NCBI RefSeq assembly: GCF_025154055.1
Contig: NZ_JAOALK010000046.1
Coordinates: 1 to 54,777, forward strand
Reading direction: 5' to 3'
Length of the DNA: 54,777 nt
Origin: Aquibacillus koreensis
Lineage (GTDB): Bacteria; Bacillota; Bacilli; Bacillales; Amphibacillaceae
Below, in pieces: positions 17,997 through 25,034 of the stretch. Under the pieces are notes generated by a model. That model was not told the DNA's origin. It saw only the letters and a list, made by a program, of their open reading frames with translations, and searched no databases. A program made the translations under genes and the position numbers. Within the stretch, counting starts at the first letter, position 1, and each line of letters begins with the position of its first letter.

Positions 17997-18134
17997 CTAC
18001 CCCGACTTTTCCTCTATTATGGCAAGCTGCCTTTTTTCAATTTCCTTTTCCAAATTCTTAATAAACTCTTCCTCTAACTTTAATTCAATCGCTTTATAAT
18101 AAGCTTCCAACAACTTTTCATCAGGCAAATTCAA
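17997..18134 (-). CDS. sda: Sda-like sporulation checkpoint peptide
   Basis: 45-aa protein reading LPDEKLLEAYYKAIEL... then FIKNLEKEIEKRQL. It matches Bacillus subtilis Sda (46 aa; LSDELLIESYFKATEM..., FIELIENEIKRRSL) along both helices of the antiparallel hairpin. Sda binds the dimerisation domain of sporulation kinase KinA and blocks phosphorelay entry when replication is perturbed. The TTG start is placed by a GGAG ribosome site eight bases upstream. It is convergent with the kinase-like gene next to it, which is suggestive because Sda targets such proteins. No clear DnaA box is seen in its upstream region. It may be one of several Sda paralogs in the genome. Confidence 0.85.
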   Translation of the reverse strand: MNLPDEKLLEAYYKAIELKLEEEFIKNLEKEIEKRQLAIIEEKSG

Positions 18135-18245
18135 AACAAAAACTCCTTACTATTCTTTGTTGAAAATTACTCACAAAAACTACTATACAAAAAAACCCCC
18201 ACCTTGTAAATAATACAACATAAGTTGACAGAAGATTCAGTAAAT

Positions 18246-18273
18246 ATGAACACCGGGACGGTTCTCCTGCTTC
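18246..18273 (+). repeat. GGGACGGTTCT-family repeat, partial
   Basis: Core with a GTGAAC-like left flank and degenerate right flank, upstream of the Sda-like gene. Confidence 0.75.
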
Positions 18274-18378
18274 TTTTTATTTGTCATCTATATTATGTTC
18301 AACTAAAAGAATCAGTCCCACTCTCCCCTTAAAACTTGCTTTTCTCAAAATTCATATATTACTCTTCAAAACACCCTT

Positions 18379-18413
18379 AAAATTGAATTTTCACCTAGCG
18401 AAAATTCAATTTT
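18379..18413. repeat. Perfect 14-bp inverted repeat
   Basis: AAAATTGAATTTTC and its exact complement around a seven-base loop (ACCTAGC). It lies 130 bases upstream of the sigma factor and does not resemble the dispersed repeat. Without a T-run it is more likely an operator or RNA structure than a terminator. Confidence 0.7.
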
Positions 18414-18514
18414 GACCACTTTTTCTACATAATTCAACTAGAAGAAACTTCAAATTCTCTTTCTGCATTAATTACAAGATAAATCTATACTACAGCTACC
18501 GGCGGAATAATGCA

Positions 18515-18530
18515 TAAAGGCGCCTTTATA
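18515..18530 (+). promoter_or_regulatory. 16-bp perfect palindrome before the sigma factor
   Basis: ATAAAGGCGCCTTTAT ends 13 bases before the sigma-factor ATG and just before its weak GAGG ribosome site. It could be a repressor operator or a hairpin limiting translation. Confidence 0.6.
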
Positions 18531-18543
18531 GAACGAGGCTTAT

Positions 18544-19047
18544 ATGGTAGATACACAAATCAATGACTTCGAGGATTTATTAAGTCATCATGAAAACATA
18601 ATTTATCACATTATAAACAAATACGGGATACGTGATCCAGAAAAAGAATTTTATCAAGATGGTGTTATTGCATTATGGCAAGCTGCTGCATCATATGATG
18701 AGAGTAAAGGGAAATTTTCTAGTTATGCCTATTTTAAAATTGAAAAAGAAATATTAAGCATGATAAGAATTCGTATTCGTCAGATCGAGAAACAGGAAGC
18801 ATACAAAAAACAGTTAGAAAACAGAGGAAATATAGGAAAAACACACCTCGAACTCGGTTTTGATCCGTACCTATTTCAAATGATTGAGCAAGTATTAACT
18901 AAAAACCAAATGAAATGGTTTAGTTTATACGTCTTGCAGGATTTAACCATAAAAGAAATCGCTCAACAAGAAGATGTCACCTTAGACGCTGTAAAAAACT
19001 GGGCAAGACTAGCAAAGCGCAAAATAAAAAAAGTGTTAGAACAATAA
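18544..19047 (+). CDS. Sigma-70 family RNA polymerase sigma factor
   Basis: 167-aa alternative sigma factor with region 2 (about 10-75; YQDGVIALWQAAASYDESKG, the polymerase-binding and -10 recognition part) and region 4 (about 115-165; LTIKEIAQQEDVTLDAVKNW, a helix-turn-helix for -35 recognition). No region 3 or 1.1 is present, as in ECF-size or phage-like sigma factors. No anti-sigma membrane gene follows, so control is likely transcriptional, via the palindrome at the start, or through a small protein such as the zinc-ribbon peptide downstream. The ribosome site is weak (GAGG). Confidence 0.88.
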   Translation: MVDTQINDFEDLLSHHENIIYHIINKYGIRDPEKEFYQDGVIALWQAAASYDESKGKFSSYAYFKIEKEILSMIRIRIRQIEKQEAYKKQLENRGNIGKTHLELGFDPYLFQMIEQVLTKNQMKWFSLYVLQDLTIKEIAQQEDVTLDAVKNWARLAKRKIKKVLEQ

Positions 19048-19124
19048 TGGAAACATGGGGACGGTTCTCCTGTTCACGCTAACTAATGTTCAAGGAAACG
19101 CAAGAACCGTCCCTCTGTTCACGT
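19048..19124. repeat. GGGACGGTTCT-family inverted pair
   Basis: Opposed units around about 20 bases, beginning directly after the sigma-factor stop codon, where it could serve as the 3' hairpin. Confidence 0.9.
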
Positions 19125-19313
19125 TTATCTAAGTAAATAGGGGGAATATATATATATTAGCTACTTGATCATTTCCCCTTGCTCTTCCCCCTGGTCACGG
19201 CATCTTTTGTTCCTATAGATTTCAGGTATGATAAACAACCATTAGTAGCTAGAAACATTCCAACAATCAAGATGGTGCATACAATAAATAAAAAAATGAA
19301 GGTGGTGAAATCT

Positions 19314-19490
19314 TTGGGTTACAAATATTTAGTTTTCTGCGAAGACTGTGGTTGTCCTACTGAAATAACTACACATGTTTTATATCATTACTTTAGCAAT
19401 CAGGCCGTAGAGGTTGTCTATTGTCATCACTGTTTAAGCAAAAACAAAATACCGACTTACTTGAAGAAAATCGCCAAAGAGCTGAATTGA
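19314..19490 (+). CDS. Small zinc-ribbon-like protein, 58 aa
   Basis: 58-aa protein with two cysteine pairs, CEDCG near residue 9 and CHHC near 38, arranged as in a treble-clef or zinc ribbon. I place the start at TTG 19314 because AAGGTGGTGA, a near-perfect ribosome site, lies five bases before it; an ATG at 19296 is possible. I do not recognise the family. Size and cysteine layout recall small sporulation regulators such as the anti-sigma factor Gin, and it follows a sigma factor, but the sequence match is too weak to claim that function. Confidence 0.55.
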   Translation: MGYKYLVFCEDCGCPTEITTHVLYHYFSNQAVEVVYCHHCLSKNKIPTYLKKIAKELN

Positions 19491-19578
19491 ACGAACTACC
19501 TGCTACACATTTCACAAAAATAAACTAAGCCAGGTGATTATTTTGATCAAAGCAAAAACGCACGAAAGTGATTCCCTT

Positions 19579-19646
19579 CAATTGTAAAGAGGTAATTTCC
19601 GAATGGTCAGATTTTATTAACCTTGGAGATTACCTCTTTATAGTTG
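19579..19646. repeat. Long imperfect hairpin
   Basis: About 22 bp of imperfect stem (AAAGAGGTAATTTCC / GGAGATTACCTCTTT at the core) around a 24-base loop. A 14-codon frame (TTG start with AGGTGAT upstream) ends inside the left arm. No clear T-run. Otherwise the 19491-19847 gap shows nothing. Confidence 0.5.
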
Positions 19647-19847
19647 AAATGAAATCTTCTATAATTGCTAAAAGTTTGATCAACTAATACATATACAGTA
19701 GGTATTGAGGTTGTATAGATGTTGGAGGATTAAGAGTTTAACTGTTTTATATGCGACTAATAATTTTAGCGGCGTGGTTGCACTTAGTGGAAGCTCACTT
19801 GTAGTGGGTCTCTAGTATTAAAGATCAGCAAATTAATTTGTAAATAC

Positions 19848-19982
19848 TTAGTCTTCACTTTCCACTTCAATACATGAAAAACAGTAAAGCTCCTTATCCT
19901 CAGAAACTACTCCATCCAGGAACCCCTCTAAACAGTACACGATCCGGGCACACTTCACACATTTTCCAGCTTTTTCTTTCAT
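19848..19982 (-). CDS. Tiny zinc-ribbon protein, 44 aa
   Basis: 44-residue frame reading MKEKAGKCVKCARIVYCLEG... and ending ELYCFSCIEVESED. Two CxxC pairs (about residues 8-11 and 34-37) predict a zinc-binding fold. AAAGGAG lies upstream of the ATG at normal spacing, which supports it as a real gene despite its size. I do not recognise a named family. It lies just beyond the terminator of the regulator-peptide operon and has its own ribosome site, so it may be an independent unit. Confidence 0.6.
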   Translation of the reverse strand: MKEKAGKCVKCARIVYCLEGFLDGVVSEDKELYCFSCIEVESED

Positions 19983-20000
19983 ATCATATACTCCTTTCAG

Positions 20001-20023
20001 GTGTGAACACAGGACGGTTCTTA
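20001..20023 (+). repeat. GGGACGGTTCT-family repeat, partial
   Basis: GTGAAC flank and AGGACGGTTCT core, no right flank. It lies just upstream of the 44-aa gene. Confidence 0.75.
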
Positions 20024-20088
20024 ATACGAATAACAGAGTGATGCTTCATTATTCTATTATATAAAATAATCATAATTATATCCCCATA

Positions 20089-20141
20089 CAAAAATAGACA
20101 TTCCTGGATAGTTGCAACATAGCAATAAACAGGGAATGTCT
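20089..20141 (-). terminator. Terminator of the regulator-pheromone operon
   Basis: On the minus strand AGACATTCCCTG / CAGGAATGTCT forms the stem and is followed by ATTTTTG. It lies about 65 bases after the stop of the peptide gene. Confidence 0.75.
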
Positions 20142-20204
20142 CTATTTCTAACTAACTTTCACATATTTGAACATCATTTATATTATCTATCTATTGGTAG
20201 ATTA

Positions 20205-20378
20205 TTAGTATAATCCACCATCTTCACCTCTTTGATGCATAGGAACTATAACTGGTTCTCCCTTTACAGGATCAATCTTCACAATTTGTTCTCCACCATC
20301 ATAACTAGATGGTAACTCCGAAGGACTACTTACGAATAATCCTCCCATTAATAATAGTGTAATTACTGTTTTTTTCAT
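20205..20378 (-). CDS. Pheromone-precursor-like secreted peptide (Phr/NprX type)
   Basis: 57-aa frame: signal peptide MKKTVITLLLMGGLFVSS, then a short polar region ending HQRGEDGGLY. The ATG lies two bases after the stop codon of the adjacent HTH-TPR regulator, and its ribosome site GGAGAGGAG is inside that gene's last codons, so the two are translationally coupled. This is exactly the arrangement of nprR-nprX, rap-phr and similar RRNPP quorum-sensing pairs, in which the precursor is exported, trimmed and re-imported to bind the TPR protein. The mature peptide is probably taken from the C-terminal part; its exact ends cannot be read from sequence. A terminator follows. Confidence 0.75.
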   Translation of the reverse strand: MKKTVITLLLMGGLFVSSPSELPSSYDGGEQIVKIDPVKGEPVIVPMHQRGEDGGLY

Positions 20379-20380
20379 AA

Positions 20381-21649
20381 CTAAAAACTCCTCTCCAATA
20401 ATTCTAAAGTTTTATTATAAAAATATGATGACCTCTTGTATTTTCTTGTATTGTAATAATATTTTGCTAGTTTCTTATAACAACGAGTTAAATAATCATA
20501 GCTTTTTTTTCCTTCAAAAAATAGGGCCAATTGATTTAGGTTTTTCTCGAATAAAACTAACTCATTGTTTATATAGAAATAATCAATGAAATGAAACAAT
20601 AATACATTTTGGTCATCTTTGGTATCAGTTAACTCCGAGGCAATCTTATATAACTTAGCAGCTTCCTCTATGTCTTCTTCTTTTAATTTGCAATCTATCA
20701 GTAATCGATATGTGATTAGCACATCACTATTTGTATTCTTTTGCTTAATATGAAGTGCCTTATAGAAGTATGAGCTTGCGTCTTCAAAATTACTTTTTTC
20801 CATTGAGATGAGCCCAAGATTATGAAATATGTAGCCTAAAGGGGCTACGTGAGAATATTGTTCTGCAATCTGTTTGGCACTTTCCAATGCAACTGTGGCT
20901 TCTTTGTTTAATTTTTTCTCTCTATATAAATCTCCGAGAGAATTTAATGATAGCGTCAAAAGGTAAGTATTATCTATCTTCTTTAGGTACTCTATAGCTT
21001 CTTTAGTTGTTAATATAGCATCCTGATAATGCCCCATTCTTTTATGAATAATTGATATATTATAAATGACGGATGCTTTGATTTCAAGGTTATTAACAAA
21101 ACTCTTCACTTTATAAAAGTGTTCCAAACATTGGTCGAATTGTGATTTGTCATAGTAGTAATAACCGAAATAATAATAAATCGCACAACGTAATTCAGAG
21201 TTTAAAGACTCTATATTTTCACCTTCCAAATACGGGATTAAATAATGGTCATGATTTTGTTCATAATCCAACTTTTGTTTCTTTTTTAATAGAATAATAT
21301 TTTTCAGAACCAGATAATAACATTCTAATTTAGGTGATACCAAATTTTCATAATAGTTTGCATCAATTAATTCAACGATGGAATGAGCCTTGTTTAAGTC
21401 CAAAATACAATAATGAAACAACTGGTTTAACATTAATAATATTTGTGGGTCTTCATATTTATAATTGACGATAAATTCGGCTGGGAAATCTAACCTTTCT
21501 GCTATTACTTTTAATATGTCTGAAGAAGGAAAAGCTGCACCATTTTCTAACTTACTTAAATACGAATGCGAAGTTACATTTCGAGCTAAGGAAGCTAATG
21601 ATATGTCTAATAGAGAGCGCCTAATATAAATTCTTCTTCCAATATGTAT
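20381..21649 (-). CDS. NprR-like HTH-TPR regulator 1 (RRNPP type), ATA at the start position
   Basis: 422-codon frame: XRE-type helix-turn-helix (about 1-65; HIGRRIYIRRSL..., SYLSKLENGAAFPSSDIL) and tetratricopeptide repeats to the end (AYY/AIxYLKK, LNSLGDLYREKKLNKEA, IFHNLGLISMEKSNFEDA). It matches NprR/PlcR-type peptide-responsive regulators in size and layout. At the codon where both paralogs have ATG this gene has ATA (21647-21649), nine bases from GGAGGG just as in regulator 3. The next in-frame ATG is at 21433 and would remove the whole HTH and leave a Rap-like TPR protein. So either ATA initiates weakly, or the DNA-binding part is lost. A pheromone-like gene follows immediately. Confidence 0.8.
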   Translation of the reverse strand: MHIGRRIYIRRSLLDISLASLARNVTSHSYLSKLENGAAFPSSDILKVIAERLDFPAEFIVNYKYEDPQILLMLNQLFHYCILDLNKAHSIVELIDANYYENLVSPKLECYYLVLKNIILLKKKQKLDYEQNHDHYLIPYLEGENIESLNSELRCAIYYYFGYYYYDKSQFDQCLEHFYKVKSFVNNLEIKASVIYNISIIHKRMGHYQDAILTTKEAIEYLKKIDNTYLLTLSLNSLGDLYREKKLNKEATVALESAKQIAEQYSHVAPLGYIFHNLGLISMEKSNFEDASSYFYKALHIKQKNTNSDVLITYRLLIDCKLKEEDIEEAAKLYKIASELTDTKDDQNVLLFHFIDYFYINNELVLFEKNLNQLALFFEGKKSYDYLTRCYKKLAKYYYNTRKYKRSSYFYNKTLELLERSF

Positions 21650-21984
21650 AGATATCCCCCCTCCATACTTGAATACATTTATTATACATCGTTCTTCATT
21701 GAAACTATATACCTATAGTGAAAAATAGGAAGAAGAACACATCTTCCTTGCTTCATCTTTCACATTACATTCTACGCACTCAAAACATCCAAGTAAATGA
21801 TGTCGATTGTGAATAGAATTGTATATATATTACATTTTATCAAGTACATTGAACTATAAAATGGATTAATATGTTAAATTTTTTACCCCAAGCAGATCTT
21901 CAGAAAAGGTTAATTACAAATTATGGATATCACGCAACACATCAGTTACTTCTAAGGACGCAAACTAATGTCTGTATCTAACGT

Positions 21985-22017
21985 AAGGAGTTGTATTTTA
22001 AATACAGCCCCCTACTT
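21985..22017. repeat. Imperfect inverted repeat after regulator 2
   Basis: GTAaGGaGtTGTATTT / AAATACAgCCcCCTAC lies 20 bases downstream of regulator 2's stop. A possible 3'-end hairpin, with a weak T-run only on the plus strand. No peptide-precursor frame is visible in 21650-22036 on either strand. Confidence 0.45.
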
Positions 22018-22036
22018 TTATAACAAAATTCAAATA

Positions 22037-23305
22037 CTATAACTTTTTATCTAAAATAGCCAATGCGTTTTTATAGTGTACGGCAGACTTTTTATATTTT
22101 CCAGTGTTTAAATAATACTTTGCTAACTTTCTATGACAGTCGACTTCATAAGAAAAGTCATTTACTTTTTCCAAATATGATAAAAAGCCCTTTAGGTTTT
22201 TTTCATATTCAGCGAAATCATTTGTTAACTTATAATACTCATTATAATGATATAACAATTTCCATCGGTCATCTTCACTTTGTTCTAACGTTCTAGCTAT
22301 TTCGTATAATTCTTTTGCTTTTTCAATGTTTTCTTCGCACAATTTACAGTCTATTAGTAGACGATACGTAATTAAAATACCACTCTTGTCTGACTGCTCT
22401 TTTACCTTGAGAGCTTCGTAACAATACGTAATTCCTTGCTTATAATCACCTGACTCTTTTGAAACAAGTCCTAAGTTATGATATACAATTCCTATTGTTT
22501 TCGTATAAGAGTGCTCTTCAGCAATTCGCTTTGCTTCTTCCAATTCTGTAATAGCTTCCTTATACAAGCTTTTTTCTCTATATAAATCACCTAACAAATT
22601 ATGTGCTAATGCTAAAAGATAGCTAAAGCTTAACTCTTTGAGATATTCTATCGCCTTCTTCGTAGAAATGATCGCATCCTGATATCGACCTAAGCGCTTA
22701 TTTAGAATCCCTGTATTATAGATAACAGATGCTTTGATTTCCAAATTGTCTACAACCTCATGGAGTCGGTACAAATATTCAATACAATCTTTATAGTTAG
22801 ACTGAACAAATTGATAATAGCCAAAGTAATAGTAAATGGCACAACGAAAATCATTAGAAAGCGATTCAATATCAACACTATCTAAATAAGGGATAATATA
22901 ATCTTTATGAATGCTTTCGCATGCTTCTGTTTGCTTTGTTTTTAGTAGAACGATACATTTTAAAACTAGATAATAAAATTCCATCCTTGGTGAAGCAAGG
23001 TTGGTGTGATAATTTTCATCGATAAGTTCAATAATTGACGCGGTTTTTTCAACCTCTAGAATACTATATTGAAATAATTGCTTCAGCATTAATAATAATT
23101 GTGGATCTTCATTAGCATCATCTAAGATAAAACTAGAGGGCAATTCCAACCTTTTGGCAAGTGCAATTAAGATATCAGAAGATGGCACGACTGCACCATT
23201 TTCCAATTTACTTAAATAGGAGCTTGATGTAATACCTTTTGCTAGTGAATTTAATGTCAATCCATTTAAAGATCTCTGTATATAAATTCTTCGCCCGATG
23301 TGCAT
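22037..23305 (-). CDS. NprR-like HTH-TPR regulator 2 (RRNPP type)
   Basis: 422-aa cytoplasmic regulator with an N-terminal XRE helix-turn-helix (MHIGRRIYIQRSLNG..., SSYLSKLENGAVVPSSDI) followed by about eight or nine tetratricopeptide repeats (for example LLGDLYREKSLYKEAITEL and VYHNLGLVSKESGDYKQG). The same architecture and length as NprR, which binds a short imported peptide. The ATG follows GAAGGGAGTGAG. It is the middle of three tandem paralogs on the minus strand. Unlike regulator 1 it has no recognisable pheromone gene downstream, so it could respond to the same or to a non-cognate peptide, or to none. Confidence 0.88.
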   Translation of the reverse strand: MHIGRRIYIQRSLNGLTLNSLAKGITSSSYLSKLENGAVVPSSDILIALAKRLELPSSFILDDANEDPQLLLMLKQLFQYSILEVEKTASIIELIDENYHTNLASPRMEFYYLVLKCIVLLKTKQTEACESIHKDYIIPYLDSVDIESLSNDFRCAIYYYFGYYQFVQSNYKDCIEYLYRLHEVVDNLEIKASVIYNTGILNKRLGRYQDAIISTKKAIEYLKELSFSYLLALAHNLLGDLYREKSLYKEAITELEEAKRIAEEHSYTKTIGIVYHNLGLVSKESGDYKQGITYCYEALKVKEQSDKSGILITYRLLIDCKLCEENIEKAKELYEIARTLEQSEDDRWKLLYHYNEYYKLTNDFAEYEKNLKGFLSYLEKVNDFSYEVDCHRKLAKYYLNTGKYKKSAVHYKNALAILDKKL

Positions 23306-23335
23306 GTGCTCACTCCCTTCTAAAACTTCTGTATA

Positions 23336-23395
23336 ACTTCCTTGTGCTAATGAGGTTAATATGTAGCCCTGTAATGTCCTTTTAACGTAAATTCT
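23336..23395 (-). pseudogene. Remnant of a fourth regulator's HTH coding region
   Basis: Reads RIYVKRTLQGYILTSLAQG in frame with regulator 2 and aligns without gaps to the first helices of the three paralogs (RIYIQRSLNGLTLNSLAKG in regulator 2). A stop codon precedes it and it breaks down after about 20 codons. Best explained as the stub left after deletion between tandem copies. Confidence 0.75.
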
Positions 23396-23414
23396 TTATT
23401 GCCAGTTTTCAAAA

Positions 23415-24671
23415 TTAGCTTTCTATGATATCAAATGCTTTATCATAAAGTATCGCAGATTTTTTGAACTTTCCTAGTTGAAAGTAAAATGCTGCTAGTT
23501 TTTTATAACAGATGACTAGGAACTTCACATTATTAGTTTTTTCAAAGTACAACACTAGCGCATTCAGTTCTTTTTCATAGTGCTCAAATTCTTTGTTTAT
23601 ATAATAATATTCAGTGAAATTAAATGCGAGTTTTTTATAGTCCTCTTCTTTGTCAGTTAATAGTTTTGCTGTATCATATAACTGTCGAGCTTCCTCTATC
23701 TTCCTCTCATTCAATTTGCAAGAAATCAACTCACGGTAAGTGATTAATAAACTATCCTTCTCCATTTTCTGATGTAGTGCCTTATAAAAATAAGTGCTAG
23801 CTTTCTCATGATCACCGGATTCTTTACTAATCAGCCCTATATTATGATAAGTATAGCTAAGGATATTTTTGTATGAATGCTCTTCAGCAAGTTTTTTTGC
23901 ATTTTCAAATTCTACTAATGCTTCTTTGTTTAGTTTTTTCTCTCTATATAAGTCACCAACTGAATTGAAACATAAAGCCAGATAATAAGTAGAATCAATT
24001 TGTTTATAGTGCTCAATAGCCTTCTTCGCAGCAATTATAGCATCTTGAAACTGTCCCATTCGTTTATATAGTATGCTGATGTTATAGATAATCGCAGCTT
24101 TTATATCTTGGTTATCTATAATCTCATAGAGCCTACTAAGATTATCAAGTGATTTTTTGTAATGCAACTGACTGAAATGATAGTAACCGAAATAGCAATA
24201 AACCGCACGTTGTATCTCCGTCGGAAGTGACTCTATTTCAACACCTTCTAAATAAGGAACTAGATATCGATGATGAACGTTCTCCAATTCTTCCGTTTGT
24301 TTCTTCTTTATCAAAACAAGATTTTTTAAAACAAGATAATAAAATTCCTGCTGTGGTGATCTAAGATTGAAATAATAATCTGACTCTATCAGTTCAATAA
24401 TGGATTCCGTCTTACCGATATCCATTATGCTATAGTAAAATAACTGCTTAAGCATTGACCATAATTGGGAGTCTTCTTGGTCATGACACAGGATAAAGTC
24501 ACTTGGGAGATGTAACCTTTCTGCTAAGGACTGGAGAATCTCTTCTGATGGAACTGCATCTCCGTTTTCCAACTTACTCAAATATGACTTTGATGTAATA
24601 CCTTGTGCCAATGATGATAATGTATAACCTTTTAGCGATCTCTCAATATGTATTCTTCTACCGATATGCAT
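23415..24671 (-). CDS. NprR-like HTH-TPR regulator 3 (RRNPP type)
   Basis: 418-aa paralog of regulators 1 and 2: XRE HTH at residues 1-65 (MHIGRRIHIERSLKGYTL..., KSYLSKLENGDAVPSEEI), then tetratricopeptide repeats (SVGDLYREKKLNKEALVEF, TYHNIGLISKESGDHEKAS). I use the ATG at 24671 because GGAGGG lies nine bases before it and the family starts MHIGRR; an in-frame ATG 12 codons upstream overlaps a TATAAT-like -10 element. It is the promoter-proximal member of the cluster and is divergent from the exopolysaccharide genes, which are candidate targets. No peptide gene is visible beside it. Confidence 0.88.
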   Translation of the reverse strand: MHIGRRIHIERSLKGYTLSSLAQGITSKSYLSKLENGDAVPSEEILQSLAERLHLPSDFILCHDQEDSQLWSMLKQLFYYSIMDIGKTESIIELIESDYYFNLRSPQQEFYYLVLKNLVLIKKKQTEELENVHHRYLVPYLEGVEIESLPTEIQRAVYCYFGYYHFSQLHYKKSLDNLSRLYEIIDNQDIKAAIIYNISILYKRMGQFQDAIIAAKKAIEHYKQIDSTYYLALCFNSVGDLYREKKLNKEALVEFENAKKLAEEHSYKNILSYTYHNIGLISKESGDHEKASTYFYKALHQKMEKDSLLITYRELISCKLNERKIEEARQLYDTAKLLTDKEEDYKKLAFNFTEYYYINKEFEHYEKELNALVLYFEKTNNVKFLVICYKKLAAFYFQLGKFKKSAILYDKAFDIIES

Positions 24672-24814
24672 TTTAACACTCCCTCCATGAACACCTTTAT
24701 TATACATGTGTCATGAAGGAAGCTGTACCATTTTTTTACCAACACATATAGAAACCTCTTTCCAATTATTCTCATCTATTAAACCGTACATTAATATTTT
24801 CACTACGTCGATTA

Positions 24815-24846
24815 TTGGAAACATGGGGACGGTTCTCCTGTTCACA
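24815..24846 (+). repeat. GGGACGGTTCT-family repeat, single unit
   Basis: GGAAAC left and GTTCAC right flank, in the divergent region between regulator 3 and the first DUF2334 gene. Confidence 0.85.
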
Positions 24847-24968
24847 GTTTTAAATTTTAAGGAATTTGGATGTTTTGGGCGATATTGGGAGAATGAGGGC
24901 GATTTGTTCGTTATATAGACCGATTTCACTTCTTTTATTTTCACTTAATTCATTATAAAATACATTTG

Positions 24969-24986
24969 TGTTCTTTTTATAGAACA
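24969..24986 (+). promoter_or_regulatory. SinR-like inverted repeat upstream of the EPS genes
   Basis: TGTTCT-TTTTAT-AGAACA is a perfect palindrome of half-sites and contains GTTCTTT, the SinR operator heptamer (consensus GTTCTYT). It lies about 50 bases before the first DUF2334 start. The same motif precedes the second DUF2334 gene. Confidence 0.55.
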
Positions 24987-25001
24987 AAAAAACACCATTA
25001 G

Positions 25002-25013
25002 ATACCATGGTAT
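25002..25013. promoter_or_regulatory. 12-bp palindrome in the EPS leader
   Basis: ATACCATGGTAT lies immediately before the AAGGAGG ribosome site of the first DUF2334 gene. A short perfect palindrome, possibly an operator, but could be chance. Confidence 0.35.
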
Positions 25014-25034
25014 AAGGAGCAAGGAGGAAAGAAA

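Noticed and set aside
21985-22036. Short frame MNFVIKVGGCI just after regulator 2 as a second pheromone
   Set aside because: Only 11 codons, no signal peptide and no proper ribosome site; it overlaps a hairpin.
24690-24710. Upstream in-frame ATG for regulator 3, 12 codons before MHIGRR
   Set aside because: It overlaps the likely -10 element, has no ribosome site, and the paralogs start at MHIGRR with GGAGGG at the right distance.
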